A DNA stretch of 11,012 nucleotides from JADLEX01 sp964586775 (GTDB lineage: Bacteria > Lernaellota > Lernaellaia > JACKCT01): positions 1 to 11,012 of the forward strand of contig CAZPJD010000188.1 in the NCBI GenBank assembly GCA_964586775.1, written 5' to 3'. The position numbers and the translations under genes were made by a program. Under the pieces are notes generated by a model. That model was not told the origin of the DNA, searched no databases, and was given only the letters and a program-made list of their open reading frames with translations. Each line of letters starts with the position of its first letter. Within the stretch, counting starts at the first letter, position 1. Positions 6,348 through 11,012 of this stretch are shown here, piece by piece.

Positions 6348-7471
6348 TCGCCTCGACCGATCTCGTCAAATGGGCGGACCGCTATGCCGCGGGCATTCTC
6401 GCTCGGTGGCTGGGCTGGCGACATTTTCGGCGCACGTTCGGCCCGCCCTTCGTCGAGATCGCACCCGAAAACGTCCGCCGCGTGCTCGTCATCCGACCCG
6501 GCGGCATCGGCGACTTGATTCTGCTGCTGCCCGCCGTGCGGCGCCTGCGCGATCGTTACCCCGCGGCGCGTATCACGCTGGTCGCGCAAAAACGCAACCG
6601 CGCGATCGCGGTGATGACCGACCTTTTCGACGAGGTGCTGACCCTCGACGAGCGGCCGTGGGCGTTTTGGCGGCGGTTGCGATCGGGCGATTTCGACGTG
6701 GTGATCGACACCGAGCAGTTTCACTACGCGTCGGCGGTGTTCACGCTGCTCTCGCGCGCGCCGGTGCGCATCGGTTTCAAGATCAAGCCCGAGCGCAACG
6801 AGCTCTACACGCACCTCGTGGACTACCCCATGGATCGCCACGAGTCAGAGGCGTTCGACCATCTGGTCGAGCCGCTGTGCGGGCCGCGCGAGACGCCCAT
6901 CCAGATCGCAGGATTGCTCGACCCCGCCAAACTGCCGCGCGACGTGCCGGGGTTCCCCGCGGACGCCGACCGCCCGCTCGTGGTGTTTCCCTACGGCGGC
7001 GCGCGCGGCAAGGAGTGGCCGGCGGGGCGCTGGGCCGAGATTGTGCGGCGGCTCGCTGCGCTCGACGCGGGCCGCGTGGTTCTGGTGGGCGGCGCTGACG
7101 CGCGCGAGCTGGCGGACAACGTGCTGCACGCGGTCAACGACCGTCGCGTCGTGAGCCTTGTCGGTCGTCTGCGTCTCGACGAAACCGCGTCGGTCGTATC
7201 GCGCGCGCGTCTCTACGTCGGCTGCGACACCGGGGTGACGCACCTCGCCCTCGCGCTGGGTCGCGCGTCGGTGGTGCTGTTCGGGGCGTCGGATGAGCGC
7301 AAGTGGGGTCCGCCGCCGGGCTTGGGCGTCGGAGTATCGACGCGTGTGCCGTGCCGTCCGTGTTCGATTTTCGGGTACGTCAAACGCTGCCGGACGATCG
7401 ACTGCATGGACCGGATCGGAACGGAGCAGGTCTGGCGGGCCATCGAGTCCGAACTCGCGGCGTCGTCGTGA
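6344..7471 (+). CDS. glycosyltransferase family 9 (heptosyltransferase-like)
   Basis: The 375-residue cytoplasmic enzyme has the two Rossmann-like halves of GT-B family 9, which adds heptose or a related sugar from a nucleotide donor to lipopolysaccharide core or similar glycans. Visible family marks are VLVIRPGGIGDLILLLPAVRRL (47-68; Asp57 is the likely catalytic base), PYGGARGKEWPAGRW (216-230) and the donor-binding YVGCDTGVTHLALALG (291-306). A Cys-containing tail, PCRPC...C...C (336-354), is also frequent in the family. An amphipathic N-terminal extension of about 45 residues may contact the membrane. The start is set by the ATGA overlap with the preceding gene; the frame stays open upstream but only as out-of-frame sequence of that gene. 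Sugar specificity cannot be read from the sequence, so no gene symbol is given. It ends in a GTGA overlap with the next gene. Confidence 0.88.
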   Translation: MIASTDLVKWADRYAAGILARWLGWRHFRRTFGPPFVEIAPENVRRVLVIRPGGIGDLILLLPAVRRLRDRYPAARITLVAQKRNRAIAVMTDLFDEVLTLDERPWAFWRRLRSGDFDVVIDTEQFHYASAVFTLLSRAPVRIGFKIKPERNELYTHLVDYPMDRHESEAFDHLVEPLCGPRETPIQIAGLLDPAKLPRDVPGFPADADRPLVVFPYGGARGKEWPAGRWAEIVRRLAALDAGRVVLVGGADARELADNVLHAVNDRRVVSLVGRLRLDETASVVSRARLYVGCDTGVTHLALALGRASVVLFGASDERKWGPPPGLGVGVSTRVPCRPCSIFGYVKRCRTIDCMDRIGTEQVWRAIESELAASS

Positions 7472-8502
7472 ACGAATCCCTCGCCGCGTCATTCGAGCGC
7501 CTCGCGCGCATCCTGCGCCGCCGGTCCGTCGCGATCGGCGTGTCGCTCGTCATCACCGCGCTGGCGCTTTGGCTGTCGCTGCGCAACGTGGATTTCGCCG
7601 AGGCGTGGCGCGCGATCCGAGCGATCCATCCGCTGTCGATGGTCGCGGCGCTCGGCTTCATGATCGTGGGCACGCTGCTGCGCACGTGGCGGTGGCACGT
7701 GTTCCTGCGTCGCGAGGGGTCCACCTATCGCGCGTCGCTCGAAGCGGTGCTCGTTTCGATCTTCTTCAACGGCCTTTTGCCCATGCGCTCGGGAGAGGCG
7801 ATGCGCATCGCCTATTTCGCGCGGCGCACCGGCGCGGGCGTGCTCGCGACCACCACCGGGCTCGTGCTGGAACGCGTGCTCGATCTCATCACGATCTCGA
7901 CGATCGGCGCAATCGCGGTGTCGATCACCCTCGGCGACCGATTCCCGGGGTTGCCGCTTCCGCCCGTCATGCTCGCCATCGCCGCGGTTTGCGCGTGCGT
8001 CGTCACGCTCGCGGGCGGCTGGATTCTGAGTCGCAACCGAAACGCCGTGCTCGGCAACGCCGCCGAGCCGGGCCGCCTGCGGCGCTGGATCTACGACGCC
8101 CTCGGCGGACTCGCGTCGTTGGATTCTGGCGCGAGCGCGGCGGCCGTCGTCGCGCTGTCATTCGCGACTTGGAGCGTGACGACCTTTCCGAGCGTGTGCG
8201 TGTTTTACGGCGCGGGGGTCGACGTGCCGCTCTGGGCGGGTTTCGTGATCGTCCTGTCGATCGCGTTCGCCATCGCGTTGCCCTCGTCGCCGGGTTTCAT
8301 CGGCACCTATCACCTCGGCTTCATCGCCGGCGCGACACTACTGGGCCTGCCCAAGGACGTCTCGCTCGCCGCGGCGATCGTCACGCACCTGCTTTCGCAG
8401 ATCCCCTTCATCGCGGCGGGCGGATGGGTGTTGGCGACGGGCGGGCGGAGTCTGCTGGCGAAGAGCGCGCCGCGTCAGGCGGACTGCGGCGGAAGCGCGT
8501 AG
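7468..8502 (+). CDS. LPG-synthase-type/UPF0104 (AglD-like) membrane protein
   Basis: The 344-residue integral membrane protein belongs to the 'lysylphosphatidylglycerol synthase TM region' family (PF03706), which also includes archaeal AglD. Members lacking the aminoacyl-transferase domain, like this one, are often found in glycan loci and are thought to move or hold lipid-linked substrates. About seven to eight hydrophobic helices are seen. Family marks are NGLLPMRSGEAMR (101-113), ERVLDL (135-140) and LPSSPGFIGTYH (271-282). The GTG start at 7468 overlaps the preceding TGA, and there is no ribosome site of its own, which points to translational coupling; an in-frame start further upstream would run through the GT9 gene. 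It is the last gene of the operon, and its final 28 bp overlap the end of the DUF1285 gene on the other strand. The tail (SAPRQADCGGSA) lies in that overlap. Confidence 0.85.
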   Translation: MNESLAASFERLARILRRRSVAIGVSLVITALALWLSLRNVDFAEAWRAIRAIHPLSMVAALGFMIVGTLLRTWRWHVFLRREGSTYRASLEAVLVSIFFNGLLPMRSGEAMRIAYFARRTGAGVLATTTGLVLERVLDLITISTIGAIAVSITLGDRFPGLPLPPVMLAIAAVCACVVTLAGGWILSRNRNAVLGNAAEPGRLRRWIYDALGGLASLDSGASAAAVVALSFATWSVTTFPSVCVFYGAGVDVPLWAGFVIVLSIAFAIALPSSPGFIGTYHLGFIAGATLLGLPKDVSLAAAIVTHLLSQIPFIAAGGWVLATGGRSLLAKSAPRQADCGGSA

Positions 8503-8921
8503 ACGTCGCGGCCGATGCGCAGCTCGAAGCCCGCGTCCGTCTCGTGAATGTGCTCGGCGAGCTGGTGATACGCGGCGATCGAGAACTTCGCGGGCAAGTC
8601 GTCGCGCCCATCGCAGTAAGGCACATTCCCCCGGAACCGGATCGTTCGGGGATCGAGCATGTGATACGTGTCGTCGTGAAAACGCAGCCGCACGGCCCCG
8701 CTTTCGATGCGCAGCGCCGTGACGACGAGCGGGGCGTCCTTCACGTCGACGAAGACCCGCTCGTTTCCGATGGCGAGCACGTAGCGCCCATCGGGCAGAC
8801 GCCGGAGCGCCGTGGAGAACAGCTTCCACGTGCGCTCGTGCGTGATTTGCTCGTCGTTGTGCCGCCAGACTCCGTCGGGTTCGACGACAAACCGCCCGGC
8901 GATCGGCGGATTCGCGTTCAC
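8475..8921 (-). CDS. DUF1285 domain protein
   Basis: The 148-residue soluble protein matches the DUF1285 pattern along its length. An N-terminal motif is IAGRFVVEPDGVWRHNDEQI (7-26), followed by LFSTALRR (34-41). The next stretches are ERVFVDVKDAPLVVTAL (54-70) and VPYCDGRDDLPAKFSIAAYHQLAEHI (100-125), and the tail is RIGRDVYALP. Structures of the family show a small two-part beta fold; the biochemical function is not known. The start is GTG 8919-8921, overlapping the TGA of the upstream SAICAR-synthetase-like gene as GTGA, which implies a shared transcript and coupled translation. The frame stays open far upstream, but that stretch is only out-of-frame sequence of the upstream gene. The 3' end lies inside the convergent membrane-protein gene (28-bp overlap), with no room for a separate terminator. 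Confidence 0.8.
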   Translation of the reverse strand: MNANPPIAGRFVVEPDGVWRHNDEQITHERTWKLFSTALRRLPDGRYVLAIGNERVFVDVKDAPLVVTALRIESGAVRLRFHDDTYHMLDPRTIRFRGNVPYCDGRDDLPAKFSIAAYHQLAEHIHETDAGFELRIGRDVYALPPQSA

Positions 8922-10126
8922 GCGATTCCGTATTTCTTCAGCTTCTTCGCGACCTGATCGAGCGTCGCGCGCCCGCCGAAGACGGGTTTGCCCACCAGCG
9001 CCTCGGTGATGCCGCAATACATGTCGGACACCGCGGCGACGACGCCGGGATCGACGGGTTTGGGTGGATGGCCGAGCGTTTCGACGATCTGCGCGAGCGG
9101 CCGGTCGTCGCGCTCGGAAATTTTCTTCGCCTTCTCCATCGCCTCGACAAACGTGGGATGGTAGCGGTGATGGTACTGGCGCAGGGGCTCCTTGCTGATT
9201 TGCAAATTTCGGTACGTGAGACGCAGTTCGTCGGCCGTGATCGCGTCGCCGAGCACGAGCCGCCCGCCGATGCGCAGAAACTCGAACTTGCCGTCCCACA
9301 GCTTGATGCCGTGGTGCGCGAAGACGCCGCGCAGCCACAGCGCGAGCAGCATGGTGCCGTGCACGAGCGTGCGGAATTCGTCGCCGGTCATGCCCGCCGC
9401 GTTCATGGCGAAGTCGTAAGGCACCATGCGATCCGCCGGTTCGAGCTTCGTCGAGAATTCGACGATGGGTCGCGGCAGTACGTCCCCTTCCTGCACGGGT
9501 TTCGTCAGACCGATTTCCTCGCCGTAAGAGGGATTCTTCGCGAGCCGTTTGAGCAGCGAAGATCCGCGCGGCACGCCGAACCGGAAGATGCACTCGAGCG
9601 GAACGAGGTGGTTGTCGAGTTTGGGCGTGAACGCGCCGTAGTTGTAGAGCTTGCGACCCGAGATCATCGCCGGCTCGGGATGAATGATGCGCACCGACGA
9701 CACCTGCACGACGTTGCTCGGCGATTTGAGCTTCGCCACAGTCATCGCGCGGCCGTCGCCGTCGAGGATGCCCTGATAGTGCGTCGGCGTGCCGGTCTTT
9801 TTCCACGTGGCGAGGACGGGCGAGTTGCGAAGCTCGTCGCGCAGCGACTTGTCCTTGATCGCCGCCCAGGTCGCCGGGGCGTCGAACGCGCGCCACGTCG
9901 CGGGCGACGCGATCTGCTCGAAGAGCACGGCGGTCATCATCGCGGCGGCCGCACCCTTGTCGGGGATGCGATCGGGCATCTTGCCGTAATCGAAGACCGA
10001 ATAATCGTCGGTGTATTCGAACCACAGGACGCCCGGTTTCGTGGCGGACGCGGATTGTTTCTTGCGGAGATTTTTCACGGAGCCGACGTAGATGATCGGC
10101 GTTTTGGCGAGCCCGGGAATCGGCAT
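8918..10126 (-). CDS. long, divergent SAICAR synthetase-like protein (PurC family)
   Basis: PurC ligates aspartate to CAIR with ATP in purine synthesis. This 402-residue protein is clearly related: YVGSVKNL (13-20, ATP-loop region), FEYTDDYSVFDYGKMPDRIPDKG (36-58), LVPLECIFRFGVPRGSSLLKRL (174-195), LPRPIVEFSTKLEPADRM (217-234) and DGKFEF (278-283). It is much longer than usual (about 240-310), with extra sequence around 80-170 and a C-terminal extension after about 335. The normally conserved DE-x-x-(T/S)PDS-x-R stretch reads DAITADELR (294-302), so the second acidic residue and the PDS are changed. It may be a lineage-specific PurC or a protein with another substrate; the neighbours are not purine genes. 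The ATG at 10126 is set by AAGAGGA five bases upstream; an in-frame ATG at 10186 coincides with the promoter -10 and is rejected. Family certain, activity uncertain. Confidence 0.8.
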   Translation of the reverse strand: MPIPGLAKTPIIYVGSVKNLRKKQSASATKPGVLWFEYTDDYSVFDYGKMPDRIPDKGAAAAMMTAVLFEQIASPATWRAFDAPATWAAIKDKSLRDELRNSPVLATWKKTGTPTHYQGILDGDGRAMTVAKLKSPSNVVQVSSVRIIHPEPAMISGRKLYNYGAFTPKLDNHLVPLECIFRFGVPRGSSLLKRLAKNPSYGEEIGLTKPVQEGDVLPRPIVEFSTKLEPADRMVPYDFAMNAAGMTGDEFRTLVHGTMLLALWLRGVFAHHGIKLWDGKFEFLRIGGRLVLGDAITADELRLTYRNLQISKEPLRQYHHRYHPTFVEAMEKAKKISERDDRPLAQIVETLGHPPKPVDPGVVAAVSDMYCGITEALVGKPVFGGRATLDQVAKKLKKYGIA

Positions 10127-10131
10127 GATCG

Positions 10132-10138
10132 TCCTCTT
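10132..10138 (-). promoter_or_regulatory. ribosome binding site of the SAICAR-synthetase-like gene
   Basis: The minus strand reads AAGAGGA, five bases before the ATG at 10126. It fixes the start 20 codons downstream of the first in-frame ATG and gives a protein beginning MPIPGLAKTP, just before the family's ATP-loop motif. Confidence 0.75.
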
Positions 10139-10184
10139 AATGGGCAATGAAATCGTGCGCGCGAAGTCGCAACGGCACGCGGGC

Positions 10185-10212
10185 ATTGTACGGATTTTTC
10201 GGCGCGTGGGAA
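10185..10212 (-). promoter_or_regulatory. sigma70-like promoter of the SAICAR-synthetase-like/DUF1285 operon
   Basis: On the minus strand, TTCCCA (10207-10212) is followed after 16 bases by TACAAT (10185-10190), which match the -35 and -10 consensus at four and five positions. Transcription would start near 10178, giving a leader of about 50 bases with no recognisable riboswitch. The promoter lies 29 bases after the stop of the TPR gene, so the pair can be expressed independently of it. Confidence 0.5.
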
Positions 10213-10241
10213 TGCCGGGACTCGCGCGAAAACGGCCCCGG

Positions 10242-11012
10242 TTACGTCGTCGCGCGCTTCATGCGCCGCTCGATCGTGCGCAGACGTTTGGCGAGTTCGT
10301 CGTCGGTCGGGTGGTACTCGATGGCGGCGAGCGCCACCGAGCGGGCGATCTCGGGCTTGTTCTCTTCCTCGAAGATCTTGATGAGCGTCTGATACGCGCC
10401 GAGAAAGTCGTGCTTGACCGCGATGGCCTTGCGACACGAGCGCACGGCGTCGAGGGTGCGGTCGAGCCGGTCCTCGAAACGATTGCGATACTGCGCGCGG
10501 GCGAGGCGCGTCCACGCCTCGGCGTTCTTCGGCTCGCGCAGCACCACCTCGGCGAAGAAATCCTGCGCTTTGGAGTAGACGCGATCGCGCATGAGTTCGT
10601 CGCCCCGGCGCAGCAGCTCTTCGGTGGTCACGTGCGGATCGGGAGTCGTGTCGTCGACGTACGTCACCTTGAAGGGCGTGGGTCCATCGGCTCTGTCGAT
10701 TTCGGCCTGCAACTCGTCCGCGCTCAGCACCGTCGGGTGCTTGGGAGCGCGTTCGGCGGGCCTTGGAGCGGTGTCCGCCCCGTGGTGACCGGCGGCCTCG
10801 CCGCGAGACGACGACTTGGTGCGCGCAGGTAGGGACGACTCGGGCGCGAGACCCTCAAAATCCGGGTCCACGAAGTCTTCGTCATTTTCGAGATCGTCGA
10901 AGCCTTGGACGATCCGGTCCGCATCGTCGCTCGCCGGCACGATGTCGATTTGCTCGTGAATCCCACGCAGCTCGTCAGACGTCGTCGACTTCGGAAAATC
11001 CGCATCGACCGC
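10242..11012 (-). CDS. TPR-repeat protein, 5' end outside window
   Basis: A minus-strand frame is open from the right edge to TAA 10242-10244, giving 256 visible residues. The first 24 (including DFPKSTTSDELRGIHEQIDI) continue smoothly into the rest, so the GTG at 10938-10940 is probably an internal valine codon and the gene starts beyond 11012. Visible residues about 30-100 are acidic, then Ser/Ala/Pro/His-rich, and look disordered. From about 128 on there are helical repeats of the tetratricopeptide type: TEELLRRGDELMRDRVYSKAQDFFAEVVLREPKNAEAWTRLARAQY and then two more decayed repeats to ERRMKRATT. TPR domains bind proteins; no catalytic motif is seen. The N-terminal domain that would name the protein is missing, so its role is unknown. 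It lies 115 bp upstream of the SAICAR-synthetase-like gene on the same strand. Confidence 0.75.
   Translation of the reverse strand, partial: AVDADFPKSTTSDELRGIHEQIDIVPASDDADRIVQGFDDLENDEDFVDPDFEGLAPESSLPARTKSSSRGEAAGHHGADTAPRPAERAPKHPTVLSADELQAEIDRADGPTPFKVTYVDDTTPDPHVTTEELLRRGDELMRDRVYSKAQDFFAEVVLREPKNAEAWTRLARAQYRNRFEDRLDRTLDAVRSCRKAIAVKHDFLGAYQTLIKIFEEENKPEIARSVALAAIEYHPTDDELAKRLRTIERRMKRATT

Noticed and set aside
8922..10025. upstream extension of the DUF1285 frame, making a 516-residue protein
   Set aside because: The extension is the SAICAR-synthetase-like gene read in the wrong frame; the DUF1285 match begins right after the GTG at 8921.
10145..10178. possible leader hairpin or riboswitch before the SAICAR-synthetase-like gene
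   Set aside because: Only 5-bp and 3-4-bp stems can be drawn (CGTGC/GCACG and GCG/CGC); no conserved purine riboswitch core is seen.
10127..10186. 20-codon N-terminal extension of the SAICAR-synthetase-like gene
   Set aside because: Its ATG falls in the predicted promoter -10 region, while the ATG at 10126 has a strong ribosome site.
1..11012. tRNA, rRNA, CRISPR array, transposase, integrase or toxin-antitoxin pair
   Set aside because: None was recognisable on either strand; the gene content is explained by the listed coding regions.

Overview
The window is high-GC bacterial DNA with tightly packed genes, Shine-Dalgarno sites and start/stop overlaps. A lipoprotein signal followed by a long Asp-rich linker, an ExeA-type ATPase, a GT9 (heptosyltransferase-like) glycosyltransferase and a DUF1285 protein together suggest a Gram-negative, deltaproteobacteria-like lineage (Myxococcota/Desulfobacterota or a related candidate phylum). 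This is inference from gene content; there is no rRNA or other marker here to fix the taxon. No tRNA, rRNA, CRISPR, transposase or integrase was seen.

Layout. Positions 2-145 hold the 3' end of a plus-strand gene that starts outside the window. It converges on a minus-strand lipoprotein gene of the pectinacetylesterase/Notum type (223-1413). The two ends are separated by 7-bp repeats in opposite orientations (138-223) that can fold into a hairpin. A 332-bp spacer (1414-1745) divides the lipoprotein gene from a divergent ExeA-like AAA ATPase (1746-2699). This spacer contains a 14-bp direct repeat, a small hairpin and AT-rich patches.

A good sigma70-like promoter (2751-2779) precedes a four-gene plus-strand operon. 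Its products are a secreted, membrane-anchored beta-sandwich protein (2826-3659), a large GT-C/YfhO-like membrane protein with a jelly-roll-like domain inserted in its exported part (3675-6347), a GT9 glycosyltransferase (6344-7471) and a flippase-like/LPG-synthase-type membrane protein (7468-8502). The last three are joined by 4-base start/stop overlaps or lie 15 bases from the preceding gene. Together they look like a small envelope-glycan module: a cytoplasmic sugar transferase, a lipid-linked or polytopic transfer protein, a TM protein of the AglD/UPF0104 type and a periplasmic accessory protein.

On the minus strand, a TPR protein (entering from beyond 11012 and ending at 10242) is followed by an unusually long and divergent SAICAR-synthetase-like gene (8918-10126) with its own promoter. 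That gene is coupled by a GTGA overlap to a DUF1285 gene (8475-8921). The DUF1285 gene overlaps the tail of the glycan operon by 28 bp, tail to tail.

The parts most worth a second look are the jelly-roll insertion in the GT-C protein and its operon, the altered ATP/substrate motif in the PurC-like protein and its pairing with DUF1285, and the inverted heptamer repeats. I did not find a clear defence, mobile or otherwise spectacular new system.
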